Positions 25,359 to 33,495 are shown, numbered from the stretch's first letter. The stretch is DNA of 48,975 nt from Pseudoalteromonas lipolytica (GCF_900116435.1 NZ_FPAZ01000019.1:1-48975); one strand, 5' to 3'. Notes: generated by a model not told the origin, from the sequence alone. Numbers and translations are program-made.

Positions 25359-26018
25359 TTAAGCGTCTGGTTGTTGATCCGATTCTGATTCCGACTCTGC
25401 TTCTTGCATTTCAATAGGCCCTAAGAACCATTCGTCTAGCTTTTTAGCAACTTCAGGTAAGCCTGTCCCTTTCAATGATGAAAAGGCATGAACTGTAATA
25501 TCGCCCTCTAAGCTGCTTAGTTCACGACGAACTTGTAAAACTTGCGCTTTGCGTGCACCTTGCTTTAGTTTGTCGGCTTTAGTGAGTAACGCAAGAACCG
25601 GAATTTCACTCCCGACCGCCCAGTCGATTAAGTCGCGGTCTAAATCTTTAAGTGGGTGACGAATATCCATTAACACAACAATGCCTTTAAGGCTTTGGCG
25701 TTTTTGTAAATATTCACCTAATGATTTTTGCCATTTCTTTTTCATTTCAATGGGGACTTTCGCAAAACCGTATCCCGGTAAATCGATTAGGCGCTTGTCG
25801 GCATCGAGCTCAAAGGTGTTTATAAGTTGCGTACGACCAGGTGTTTTTGAGGTACGTGCTAACTTTTGGTCTGTTAAGGTGTTAAGAGCACTTGATTTAC
25901 CGGCGTTTGAACGACCGGCGAACGCGACTTCAATCCCCGTATCAGCAGGTAAACGAGAGATATCAGGTGCGCTGGTAACAAAGGACGCAGTATTGTATTT
26001 GATACGAGATTTGAGCAC
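25359..26018 (-). CDS. engB: Ribosome biogenesis GTPase EngB (YsxC/YihA)
   Basis: A TrmE-Era-EngA-EngB family GTPase needed for 50S assembly. G1 is GRSNAGKSS, G3 DLPGYGFA and G4 TKAD. The preferred start is GTG at 26018 with TAGGAGAG just upstream. This removes 18 residues that a longer reading (to 26072) would add, and it aligns with E. coli YihA just before the conserved SAPDISRLPADTGIEVAFAGRSN segment. The product is then 219 residues with an acidic C-terminal tail (EAESESESDQQPDA). Gene order polA-engB is conserved in gammaproteobacteria. Confidence 0.93.
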   Translation of the reverse strand: MLKSRIKYNTASFVTSAPDISRLPADTGIEVAFAGRSNAGKSSALNTLTDQKLARTSKTPGRTQLINTFELDADKRLIDLPGYGFAKVPIEMKKKWQKSLGEYLQKRQSLKGIVVLMDIRHPLKDLDRDLIDWAVGSEIPVLALLTKADKLKQGARKAQVLQVRRELSSLEGDITVHAFSSLKGTGLPEVAKKLDEWFLGPIEMQEAESESESDQQPDA

Positions 26019-26301
26019 AGGCTCTCCTAATCTTTTATAAATAATAACAGTCAGTGGTCGAAAACCACTCAAGGCACGTATTTTATACTATTAAAGCAGC
26101 ATTCAAAAGCGTATTTAAGCGTGCTAACTTGGCTTTGAACAAGGAAAATTGCTAGGTAGAAACTTAATCTAAGTCAAATCCCTATAAATTATAAGCTTAA
26201 TGTGGGCAGAAAACGTGCCAGAGAATTTATTATCGTGTAGAATATAGAAATCACAACATCCATATTGTAGATGATACAGGGTCGGAAACAGAGAATTCAC
26301 C

Positions 26302-26934
26302 ATGAAAAAAATAGCACTATCTTTAACTATATTGCTTGGTGCGTTGTCAGCAAGCAACGCAACAGCATTTGATGGCGATGTAAACGCAGGTAAAGAAAAA
26401 TCGGCAACGTGTGCGGCCTGTCACGGCCCAGACGGTAATGCGCCGGTTAATATCTACCCTAAGATTGCAGGTCAACACGCAGATTATATCTATAAACAAC
26501 TACAAGAGTTTAAACTAGGTATGACATCGGGTGGCAAAGAGGGCCGTATGGACCCTGTAATGAGTGGTATGGCTATGCCGCTTAGCGATCAAGATATGAA
26601 AGACCTAGCAGCTTACTTCTCTTCATTAAACATGTCTGAGGGTGTAACACCTAAAGATGTTGTTGAAGTTGGTCAACAGCTTTATAAAGCCGGTGATGCA
26701 GAGCGTGGAATCCCAGCTTGTGCAGCGTGTCACGGTCCGCGTGGTAACGGCACATCGCTTGCTAAATTCCCTAAAGTTTCGTTTCAGCATCCTGAATACA
26801 TTAAGTCGCAACTTGAAAAGTTCCGTGATGGTACGCGCAATAACGACTTAAATGGCATGATGCAAGACATTGCTAAAAAGCTAACAGACAAAGACATCGA
26901 AGTACTTTCAAAATACTTAGGTGGCTTACACTAA
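26302..26934 (+). CDS. Dihaem cytochrome c4
   Basis: A periplasmic electron carrier of 210 residues. A signal peptide (to about 22) is followed by two homologous c-type domains with CAACH at 37-41 and again at 140-144. Met-rich segments (GMAMPLS near 89-95 and GMMQDIA near the end) provide axial ligands. It is typically a donor to cbb3 oxidase. It lies divergent from engB, as in Pseudomonas. It ends in a strong terminator. Confidence 0.93.
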   Translation: MKKIALSLTILLGALSASNATAFDGDVNAGKEKSATCAACHGPDGNAPVNIYPKIAGQHADYIYKQLQEFKLGMTSGGKEGRMDPVMSGMAMPLSDQDMKDLAAYFSSLNMSEGVTPKDVVEVGQQLYKAGDAERGIPACAACHGPRGNGTSLAKFPKVSFQHPEYIKSQLEKFRDGTRNNDLNGMMQDIAKKLTDKDIEVLSKYLGGLH

Positions 26935-26983
26935 AGTCTGATTGCTAGCTTAAATTACTAGCATTATAATTTAGACAGTTTAC

Positions 26984-27010
26984 AAAAAAGCAGCGCAAGC
27001 TGCTTTTTTT
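26984..27010 (+). terminator. Terminator of the cytochrome c4 gene
   Basis: A6, GCAGC (26990-26994), loop GCAA, GCTGC (26999-27003), T7. A smaller palindrome TGCTAG/CTAGCA lies just before it (26943-26963). Confidence 0.9.
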
Positions 27011-27132
27011 ACATTTGCAGCATGCCGTAATTTCCTACTTTCTTGTGAGACATTGACCATATCCAACTGTAAGCTAAGTCTTATTTTTATTTCTTAATTT
27101 TGTGTAAGTCTTTGTTATTATTTAAGATGGTA

Positions 27133-27183
27133 TTGTTACAAACTCTTCGTTGTAAGAAAAATTATATAAATTAGTTGTAACAA
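27133..27183 (+). promoter_or_regulatory. Candidate response-regulator sites upstream of the CsrB-like RNA
   Basis: Two TTGTnACAA elements, TTGTTACAA (27133-27141) and TTGTAACAA (27175-27183), are exact reverse complements spaced 42 bp apart. TTGTAAGAA (27150-27158) lies between them, and TTACAA/TTGTAA form a dyad at 27136-27155. TGTAAG is the half-site of known GacA/UvrY boxes (TGTAAG-N6-CTTACA), which control csrB-type RNAs. The full consensus is not present, so this is a suggestion only. An AT-rich -10-like TATAAA lies at 27165-27170. Confidence 0.4.
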
Positions 27184-27189
27184 AATTAT

Positions 27190-27522
27190 TAATGGGTAAA
27201 TTAACCACTGTCGCTGAGACAGCAAAACAACATGGACAATGTAATAAGGAAAGTGACTGCGGCAAATCTTTAGGGGAAGACACTGATTAGTGTCCTAAAG
27301 GAAATAACAAAAAAGTGTCAGGATTGACCGAGAATAATAAAAGCTCATGGAAGTTTAATAATAAAAACAAAATGGAATGCTACATGGAAGGTAAAAATAA
27401 CAACAAAATGGAAAAACAATAATAATAAAAATAATAAAGACTAAAAAGTCGAAGGGAGAAGTGTCCAGTTAATTGGCGCTCAGATTAGTAGGCGGTAGAG
27501 ATGTTTTCTCTACCGCCTTTTT
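27190..27522 (+). ncRNA. CsrB/CsrC-family CsrA-sequestering RNA
   Basis: A non-coding, A-rich stretch with ten GGA triplets between 27234 and 27457, five of them as ATGGA. Several GGA lie in loops as CsrA requires. ACAT-GGACA-ATGT is at 27230-27242, and GTCA-GGAT-TGAC at 27317-27328. A CTTTAGG/CCTAAAG stem (27269-27300) with an inner ACACT/AGTGT helix has a GGA in a bulge. The RNA ends in a 10-bp terminator stem GGCGGTAGAG/CTCTACCGCC (27491-27517) plus T5. It lies just before yihI, exactly as csrC does in E. coli. The 5' end is estimated; total length is about 330 nt. It should bind several CsrA dimers and relieve CsrA repression. Confidence 0.85.
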
Positions 27523-27684
27523 ATTTGTCCTGTTACAATAGCCACCGTTTGTACTATAAGTATGAAAAGTGCGCAGTTCGTCAAGTTGACCAACCTCATC
27601 CGCACACCGAATTCTTCTGGTTATGCCAGCATTACAATGCCATTAAGGTGTTGTGCACAACCTCTTAAGTGAGATGATCAATAT

Positions 27685-28287
27685 ATGAGTAGAAAGAAAA
27701 AGTCGCGTAAAATTCCATCAAATGGTCCAGTACGTCTAAGTAAGGAAAAGCTTAGAGAGATGCGCGCACTAAAAGAGCAGCGAGTTAAGAAAACCAAAGG
27801 GGCTAAGCCTGGTTCACGTAATGCGCCAGATGCTCAAAAGGGTGATAAAGCTGCTACAAACAATCAATCGCAAGATAAGCGTGTTGGTAGTAAAAAACCG
27901 GTTTCATTAGTGGCGGTCAAGGCTGATCCTAAAGTCGAAATGAAACGTAATTTACAACCAATGGTTGAATTGAAAAAAGTGTCAGAGCCAGAGCTAACAC
28001 CAGAGCAAGAGCTTGAAGCGTTAGAAAATGATGAGCGTTTATTAAAGTTGGTTGAACGCCATGAGCGTGGCGAGTTATTGACTGGCAAAGATGCGAAGTA
28101 CTTCAATAGCCGTATCGCTCGTCACCAAGCATTGTGTGAGCTGCTAGGAATCGAAGACGAAGATGATGACTACGAAGACGACTTTGAAGATGACTTTGAT
28201 GTTGAAGGCGGCTCTGATTTCGATAAGTACCTATCTGATGACTTAGCAAATGAATGGTACGATGACGAAGATGAGGATGATAGATGA
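27685..28287 (+). CDS. yihI: Der GTPase-activating protein YihI
   Basis: 200 residues. A highly basic N-terminal third (MSRKKKSRKIPSNGPVRLSKEK, KEQRVKKTKGAKPGSRN), a central conserved helical block (LTPEQELEALENDERLLKLVERHERGELLTGKDAKYFN) and a very acidic tail rich in D/E from about 153. E. coli YihI (169 residues) stimulates the Der GTPase in 50S assembly; the tail here is longer. It overlaps the next gene by 4 nt (ATGA). Position between the Csr-type RNA and hemN is conserved. Confidence 0.88.
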   Translation: MSRKKKSRKIPSNGPVRLSKEKLREMRALKEQRVKKTKGAKPGSRNAPDAQKGDKAATNNQSQDKRVGSKKPVSLVAVKADPKVEMKRNLQPMVELKKVSEPELTPEQELEALENDERLLKLVERHERGELLTGKDAKYFNSRIARHQALCELLGIEDEDDDYEDDFEDDFDVEGGSDFDKYLSDDLANEWYDDEDEDDR

Positions 28288-28799
28288 GCACAACCTTGAT
28301 TATTGCCATTGTTATTGGGGCGGCAATTATCGCAGGACTGGCTTTTTATGCAGGGCAATTACTATACAAGGTAAATGCTCAAAATAAGCTTATCGCAAAA
28401 AAACAAGCTGAGCATGAGCAAAAGCTTGCCGCGTCAAAAGCGACTCGAAATGCTAAGTTAGCGGACAGCATTCATTTAATTGCGCGTGCAATGAATGAAG
28501 AGCAGTGTGAATTTTCAGAAGGTTGCTTACGTATTTGGGTTCTTATTTCTCAATACAGCTTCGCAGAAGAGTTTGATTTACGCGAACGCTACCCTGGCAT
28601 TTATAAAATGTACAATGTCGTAAAAGACATGCCAACGCATGATGCACGTAAGAAGTACTCAAAAAAAGAGGTCTTCAAGATGGATTCCACGCGTTGGCGT
28701 GCTGAAGAGCAACACAGCGATGAAATTAAAGCGGACTGTGTTAAGTTAATAGACGAGTTTAAAGCCGCGCCAGGCAGTGAAAACGTCGTATTTAACTAG
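28284..28799 (+). CDS. DUF2489 membrane-anchored protein
   Basis: 171 residues. One N-terminal transmembrane helix (about 5-27) is followed by a coiled-coil linker rich in K/Q/A and a conserved cytoplasmic domain (EEQCEFSEGCLRIWVLISQY, EEFDLRERYPGIYKMYNVVKDMPTHDARK). This matches DUF2489, found between yihI and hemN in Vibrio, Shewanella and relatives. Function unknown. It is coupled to yihI by an ATGA overlap. Confidence 0.8.
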   Translation: MSTTLIIAIVIGAAIIAGLAFYAGQLLYKVNAQNKLIAKKQAEHEQKLAASKATRNAKLADSIHLIARAMNEEQCEFSEGCLRIWVLISQYSFAEEFDLRERYPGIYKMYNVVKDMPTHDARKKYSKKEVFKMDSTRWRAEEQHSDEIKADCVKLIDEFKAAPGSENVVFN

Positions 28800-28810
28800 C
28801 TTTCAACATA

Positions 28811-28842
28811 AAAAAGCAGAGCCTTCAAAGCTCTGCTTTTTT
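28811..28842. terminator. Bidirectional terminator between DUF2489 and hemN
   Basis: A5, GCAGAGC (28816-28822), 7-nt loop, GCTCTGC (28830-28836), T6. Flanking A and T runs let it work for both convergent genes. Confidence 0.9.
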
Positions 28843-28862
28843 GTATGAGCATGATTGATATA

Positions 28863-30236
28863 TCAAATAACCCGCGAAAAACGTGTTTGTTTGATTTGTT
28901 GTTGTAAGTGCGCATCAAAGCACATACAAATAATACGAATAAACAAATTGCCTCTCGCTGTAACCGTAATTTTATTGTCGCTTACTTTTATTAAGCCATC
29001 AGCAAGTAGGGGGGCAAGTGCACGTAATGCATCACTAAAATACTCGTTAAAGTCGATATTAAATTGCTGTTCAACAGTCGGCATATCAAGTTCAAACTGA
29101 CAAATTAACTGCTTAATAACCGCGGCACGTAAAATGTCATCATCGGTGAGCATAATGCCTTTACACAACGCACTACCAGCGTTTTCTTGAACTGCTTTGT
29201 AATAATGCTTCAGTTCTTTTTCATTCTGTAAAATAGCATTACCAATCTGCGAAATAGACGACACGCCTAAACCAAGTAAATCACATTGACCATGCGTGGT
29301 ATAGCCTTGAAAATTGCGATGTAATTTGCCCTCATTTTGCGCAATAGCGAGTTCATTATCCTTACGAGCAAAGTGGTCCATACCAATAAATTGATAGCCA
29401 GCCGCTAACATTTGTTCTAGCGTATTTTTAAACATCGTGAGCTTATCGCCCGCAGAAGGTAAATCCGCATCCTTAATTTTCCGCTGAGCCGCAAATCGTT
29501 CTGGTAAGTGTGCGTAATTAAATACCGATACGCGGTCAGGATTCAATGCTATAAGTTGATCAATCGTTTCTTTAAAGCTCTCAGGCGTTTGTAGCGGTAA
29601 GCCATAAATCATGTCGGCGTTTATTGATTTAAAGCCAAGCTCACGCGCTTCACTAATTAAACCTTTTACAGAGTCCACACTCTGCGGGCGATTAACCGCA
29701 AGCTGCACTTCGTCGTTAAAATCTTGGATACCAAACGATACGCGATTAAAACCAAGTTGGCGCAAGTGCGGAAGCATGCCATCCGCCAGCGAACGTGGAT
29801 CAATTTCGATACCGCGCTCAGCGTCATCGGCAAAATTAAAATGGTGTTCAACTAAAGCCATTAAACGGCTCATTTGCTGCGCAGATAAAAAGGTAGGGGT
29901 TCCGCCGCCTAAATGAAGTTGTTCAACATGGTAATCAGCAAATAAGGTGGCTTGTTCAGCAATTTCAATTGCCAAGTTATCTAAATAGATATCCGCTTTT
30001 GATTGGTGACGTGTAATAACCTTATTACAGCCACAGTAATAACAAAGCTGGCTGCAAAAAGGGATATGGATATACAGCGACAAAGAGCGGCTTTTAGATG
30101 CCGTAATCGCGTTAATCATACTTTGTTGGTTGTAACCATCAACAAGAGACAATGCCGTCGGGTAAGAGGTATATCGTGGTCCAGAAATATTGTACTTGTT
30201 GATCAGAGATTGATCCCAGCTAGGTAAATTTATCAC
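28863..30236 (-). CDS. hemN: Oxygen-independent coproporphyrinogen III oxidase
   Basis: A radical SAM enzyme for anaerobic haem synthesis that decarboxylates coproporphyrinogen III to protoporphyrinogen IX. The cluster motif is CSQLCYYCGC, with the three ligands at 61, 65 and 68 and the extra Cys that HemN has. GPRYTSYPT near the N terminus and the C-terminal HemN domain are present. The preferred start is GTG at 30236, because GGAG is 8 nt upstream; an alternative GTG at 30245 overlaps that GGAG. This gives 457 residues, equal to E. coli HemN. It is preceded by an FNR-type promoter. Confidence 0.93.
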   Translation of the reverse strand: MINLPSWDQSLINKYNISGPRYTSYPTALSLVDGYNQQSMINAITASKSRSLSLYIHIPFCSQLCYYCGCNKVITRHQSKADIYLDNLAIEIAEQATLFADYHVEQLHLGGGTPTFLSAQQMSRLMALVEHHFNFADDAERGIEIDPRSLADGMLPHLRQLGFNRVSFGIQDFNDEVQLAVNRPQSVDSVKGLISEARELGFKSINADMIYGLPLQTPESFKETIDQLIALNPDRVSVFNYAHLPERFAAQRKIKDADLPSAGDKLTMFKNTLEQMLAAGYQFIGMDHFARKDNELAIAQNEGKLHRNFQGYTTHGQCDLLGLGVSSISQIGNAILQNEKELKHYYKAVQENAGSALCKGIMLTDDDILRAAVIKQLICQFELDMPTVEQQFNIDFNEYFSDALRALAPLLADGLIKVSDNKITVTARGNLFIRIICMCFDAHLQQQIKQTRFSRVI

Positions 30237-30266
30237 AGTCAGCACTCCGCAATTGATTAAGAGGCC

Positions 30267-30308
30267 ATTTTAGCGAGTTTAGGCATTTTGCTATTTGATC
30301 TAGAACAA
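30267..30308 (-). promoter_or_regulatory. FNR/EtrA-type class II promoter of hemN
   Basis: On the minus strand, TTGTTCTAGATCAA (30308-30295) matches the FNR palindrome TTGAT-N4-ATCAA at 9 of 10 positions. Exactly 22 nt later comes TAAAAT (30272-30267). That places the FNR site centre at about -41.5 from a start near 30260, the standard class II activation geometry. hemN is a known FNR/Anr target in other gammaproteobacteria. Confidence 0.75.
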
Positions 30309-30415
30309 TGTCGGAGGCTACAAACTAAGTGGCATGCTTTAAGGTAACTGAAAAACCGAAAAGTTTACTATTTGAGCAGTTAGTTTACTGATTGTTAAAA
30401 TAAAGAGTTTTGCTA

Positions 30416-30444
30416 GTGACAAGGTTAAAAAAAGTTTTTATACT
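30416..30444 (+). promoter_or_regulatory. Promoter of tRNA-Ile(CAU)
   Basis: -35 GTGACA (30416-30421), 17-bp spacer, -10 TATACT (30439-30444), followed by a C-rich discriminator GCAACCCGC. Predicted start near 30451, about 60 nt before the mature tRNA. Confidence 0.7.
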
Positions 30445-30509
30445 GCAACCCGCTTTAGAGACTTAACATCCTAAACGCATCACAAAAAATTAGCTTCGGC
30501 TAATACAAT

Positions 30510-30586
30510 GGCCCCTTAGCTCAGTTGGTTAGAGCACACGACTCATAATCGTTAGGTCCCCAGTTCAAGTCTGGGAGGGGCCACCA
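30510..30586 (+). tRNA. tRNA-Ile with CAU anticodon (lysidine type)
   Basis: 77 nt with encoded CCA. Acceptor GGCCCCT pairs with AGGGGCC, D arm GCTC/GAGC, anticodon CAT at 30544-30546 in loop CTCATAA, T arm CCCAG-TTCAAGT-CTGGG. The GGCCCC acceptor and overall sequence match E. coli ileX (tRNA-Ile2, read AUA after TilS makes lysidine), not elongator metT or initiator tRNA. Position 27-43 is a C-U mismatch at the end of the anticodon stem. Confidence 0.9.
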
Positions 30587-30966
30587 TTTTCAAGTTATTT
30601 AAAATCAATGCGTGATAGCTATTCTATACGAAGCTGTTCCACTCTTATTTTGATACATCAAATTTTTCTTCAATTAAAAAATAATAATTTACATACTCTC
30701 TTGGGAAAGTGTCGTCATTGTTTTTATAATATAAATTAATAGATACAATGACTTATTGAGCTAACACCTACTCGCAATAATACCTAGTTAATTTTAAGGA
30801 CTAACCCCGACCTTGAGGGTGTTAGAAGTTTCTCATTTACGAGTGTATGGATTCGGAACGTGGGTGATAAAGGAAAAATGACCTAACTCAACTAAATAAA
30901 ATACAGCCTTGTTATTGATGTATCTTCCTTGTCTCAAAATAGATTATTTAATTAAGCGGTGGATAC
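30587..30966 (+). other. 380-bp AT-rich gap with promoter-like and dyad elements
   Basis: No gene seen. A promoter-like pair TTGGGA, 18-bp spacer, TATAAT (near 30701-30730) lies upstream of an inverted repeat CTAACACC/GGTGTTAG spanning about 30759-30825, with AAGG/CCTT inside it. CATTGT/ACAATG flanks the -10. No T run ends the structure, so an sRNA is possible but not supported. Confidence 0.3.
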
Positions 30967-30995
30967 AAAAAGCCGATGTGTAACATCGGCTTTTT
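30967..30995 (-). terminator. Terminator of galE
   Basis: GCCGATG (30972-30978), loop TGTAA, CATCGGC (30984-30990), flanked by A5 and T5. It lies 27 nt after the galE stop codon on the minus strand. Confidence 0.88.
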
Positions 30996-31021
30996 GAACA
31001 TGTATGATTAAGTCACTTTAC

Positions 31022-32035
31022 TTATTTGTAACCATTAGGGTTGTTGCTTTGCCAACGCCACGTATCTTGCATCATTTCATCGATGCCACGCTCGGCTCGC
31101 CAACCTAATTCGTTAAGCGCTTTCTCTGGGGCTGCGTAACACGCTGCAATGTCACCTGCTCGACGAGGTGAGATTTGATAGGGCACAGCCTGACCACTGG
31201 CTTTTTCAAAGGCTGTGACCATTTGCAGCACTGAATAACCATTCCCTGTGCCAAGGTTAAATACATGAGCACCAGTATCGTTTTTAATGCGGTTGAGTGC
31301 TTTTAAATGGCCAAGTGCTAAATCGACAACGTGGATGTAATCGCGCACACCTGTGCCATCAACAGTGTCGTAGTCATCACCAAAAACACCCAGCTTTTCT
31401 AACTTACCAACGGCTACTTGTGAAATATAAGGCAGTAAGTTATTTGGAATACCATTCGGGTCTTCGCCAATTAAGCCTGATTCGTGAGCCCCTACAGGGT
31501 TAAAGTAACGTAAAATAACAAATGCAAAGCGCTCGTCTGATTTGGCGATATCTTGCAGCATCATCTCTACCATTAATTTAGAGGTGCCATAAGGGTTCGT
31601 TGTGCCACCAACGGGGAAGTCTTCGCGAATAGGCAAGCTGGCTGGGTCACCATACACTGTAGCAGACGAGCTAAATACTAACTTGAAAACACCTGCATCG
31701 CGCATTGCATCAACGAGTGTTAACGTGCCTTGTACGTTGTTTTGGTAGTACTCAATAGGTTTAATAACCGATTCACCAACCGCTTTTAAGCCTGCAAAGT
31801 GAATGACGCTATCGATCGTATGTTCACGGAAAATGTTATCTAGGCAATCTCTATCAAGAATATCGCCTTCATAAAAAGTAACGTCTTTACCTGTGATTTG
31901 CTTTACGCGAGTCAACGACTCATTTGATGAATTGCTTAAGTTATCAAGCACAACAACTTCTGTGCCTTGCTGTAATAACTCTAAAACGGTGTGAGAACCG
32001 ATGTATCCGGCTCCGCCGGTGACTAAAATGGTCAT
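31022..32035 (-). CDS. galE: UDP-glucose 4-epimerase
   Basis: A short-chain dehydrogenase family enzyme of 337 residues that interconverts UDP-glucose and UDP-galactose. The NAD-binding Gly motif is TGGAGYIGSH (7-16), the catalytic Ser/Thr segment is SSSATVYGD, and the Tyr-x-x-x-Lys pair lies in NPYGTSKLM. No other gal or polysaccharide genes are adjacent, so it may feed LPS or capsule precursors elsewhere. It has its own terminator. Confidence 0.94.
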   Translation of the reverse strand: MTILVTGGAGYIGSHTVLELLQQGTEVVVLDNLSNSSNESLTRVKQITGKDVTFYEGDILDRDCLDNIFREHTIDSVIHFAGLKAVGESVIKPIEYYQNNVQGTLTLVDAMRDAGVFKLVFSSSATVYGDPASLPIREDFPVGGTTNPYGTSKLMVEMMLQDIAKSDERFAFVILRYFNPVGAHESGLIGEDPNGIPNNLLPYISQVAVGKLEKLGVFGDDYDTVDGTGVRDYIHVVDLALGHLKALNRIKNDTGAHVFNLGTGNGYSVLQMVTAFEKASGQAVPYQISPRRAGDIAACYAAPEKALNELGWRAERGIDEMMQDTWRWQSNNPNGYK

Positions 32036-32266
32036 AAATTTTCCATGAACTAATACCAGGTTGAATTAGTCTTATTTCATCATATTCCGTGCAAAATTTC
32101 ATAAATAAATTGTTATTTTTGGAAATTAAGCAAAAGCGGGGTAGCTTGTTTTTGGTTACATTTTGTACCATATTAGTAACACGAAAGTGAGGGAGTATTA
32201 AGCTATAGTTAATTCTCTACTGCTAGTTTTTTAATTATTGGCTCAACCTGTAACGTGGAGAGAAAG

Positions 32267-32773
32267 ATGAATACAGTAAAAAAAATTGCCTTGGCTATGG
32301 TTGTTGTTCTACCTGCTTTTGCTCATGCAGGTGAAGCAAAAGTAAAGTGGCATGATTTTAATGACTACAGAGATGTGCGCCCAGGAAATAACTCACCGAA
32401 AGGGGCGTTTCATAAAAATGTAGCGAAAAACTTTGAGAAACATTTTAATAAATTAGCTGAGCAGCTTCCTGAAGGATACACTTTTAATGTTGAGGTAACT
32501 GACCTTGATTTAGCGGGAGATGTCCAGTTTGGTGGTATCAATGAACTTCGAATCATTAAACCTATTTATTTTCCGCGTATTGATTTTAATTACTCAGTTA
32601 CAGATAAAGACGGCAAGGTGGTTAGCGAAGCGAGTGATGTAAAACTCAAAGATATGGGCTTTATGGATCGCATTAAAATGGGTCGCGATGAAGCGTATTA
32701 TTACGATAAACGTTTAATTACTGATTGGTTTGAAGATGAGTTATTACCTTCATTAAATAGTGCACAGTCGTGA
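32267..32773 (+). CDS. DUF3016 exported protein
   Basis: 168 residues from ATG 32267, which has GGAG 7 nt upstream; a longer GTG start at 32255 would swallow that ribosome site. A signal peptide ending AHA (about residue 21) is followed by a domain starting KVKWHDFNDYRDVRPGNNS and VTDLDLAGDVQ, characteristic of DUF3016. It is periplasmic and common in Alteromonadales, with no known function. Confidence 0.8.
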   Translation: MNTVKKIALAMVVVLPAFAHAGEAKVKWHDFNDYRDVRPGNNSPKGAFHKNVAKNFEKHFNKLAEQLPEGYTFNVEVTDLDLAGDVQFGGINELRIIKPIYFPRIDFNYSVTDKDGKVVSEASDVKLKDMGFMDRIKMGRDEAYYYDKRLITDWFEDELLPSLNSAQS

Positions 32774-32815
32774 TGTTTGTAGATGTGGAACTTGGTTAGC
32801 ACGTTGTACGCTTTT

Positions 32816-32891
32816 TTGAACCACTGAGGCACAGAGAAATAGTGTAATCTGTTTTGTCACGTGAAGTGACTTGGTGTCCTCGGTGGTTCAA
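32816..32891. repeat. 76-bp palindromic repeat element (REP/MITE-like)
   Basis: TTGAACCACTGAGG (32816-32829) pairs with CCTCGGTGGTTCAA (32878-32891) with one G-U wobble. An inner TCAC/GTGA hairpin lies near 32857-32869. It lies between two convergent genes. The arm wording (ACCACTGAGGCACAGAGA) resembles dispersed palindromes seen in many bacterial genomes. I see no second copy in this window. Confidence 0.6.
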
Positions 32892-32916
32892 GTATGTATT
32901 TATAACGCGTGTTAAT

Positions 32917-33207
32917 CTACTTAAACGTCGCTAACAGCTGTAATAACTGTTGAAGTTTAATTACGGTTTTTTTCAGCTTTTCTTCATCTAAGCCATCATT
33001 ACTTAGGCTCTCAACATCGGCTGCAACGTCGAGTACATATGGCTTAAAGCGTTTTGCTTCAAAATCAAAGCCGGCATCTTTTGCAAATAAGGCTTTGAAC
33101 TTGCCATGCCCTTGCTGCTGTAAGTCATCTAATTTTTTATCAGCATCAAGTGCCTGACGGTAAACGATTTTTAAGTTAGCATTGAGCTGTTCAATGATTG
33201 AATCCAT
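32917..33207 (-). CDS. Hypothetical small helical protein
   Basis: 96 residues, predicted almost entirely helical, with a Leu/Lys/Gln-rich C terminus (KLKKTVIKLQQLLQLLATF) and an N-terminal helix beginning MDSIIEQLNANLKIVYRQALD. No signal peptide and no catalytic motif. AGGA lies about 7 nt before the ATG, which supports real translation. Function not recognised. Confidence 0.6.
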   Translation of the reverse strand: MDSIIEQLNANLKIVYRQALDADKKLDDLQQQGHGKFKALFAKDAGFDFEAKRFKPYVLDVAADVESLSNDGLDEEKLKKTVIKLQQLLQLLATFK

Positions 33208-33279
33208 TTTTTTCCTAAAGCTTTAGACTGCAATGCCGATATAGTACGTGGATTGTAATAAAAAGTCAGGTAGTGAACT

Positions 33280-33492
33280 ATGAATATATCAGGATCAAGT
33301 TTACCGGCGATGAGTGGCGGCGGCGAAGGCGCTGAAGTTTACAGCGCATCACTTGCTAAAAAACAGCAAAAAGCTGATGGTGCTGCGGCACTTGCACTTA
33401 TCGAAGGCGCAGCGATGAACACAAGCGCTGCACAGACACCCGCTAAATCGGTGACTGCGACACTCGGTAATAACGTAAACGTTTACGTTTAA
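33280..33492 (+). CDS. Small protein, possibly YjfB-like putative motility family
   Basis: 70 residues, Ala/Ser/Gly-rich. Layout is a short N-terminal MNISGSSLPAMSG, a helix AEVYSASLAKKQQKADGAAALALIEGA, and a C-terminal LGNNVNVYV. This resembles the short YjfB_motility family, which also has a helix with KK, an LL/LI region and an LG-x-x-[IV]-[DN]-[VI] end. The similarity is by eye and weak. It is transcribed away from the preceding helical protein (divergent, 72 bp). Confidence 0.5.
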   Translation: MNISGSSLPAMSGGGEGAEVYSASLAKKQQKADGAAALALIEGAAMNTSAAQTPAKSVTATLGNNVNVYV

Positions 33493-33495
33493 GCA

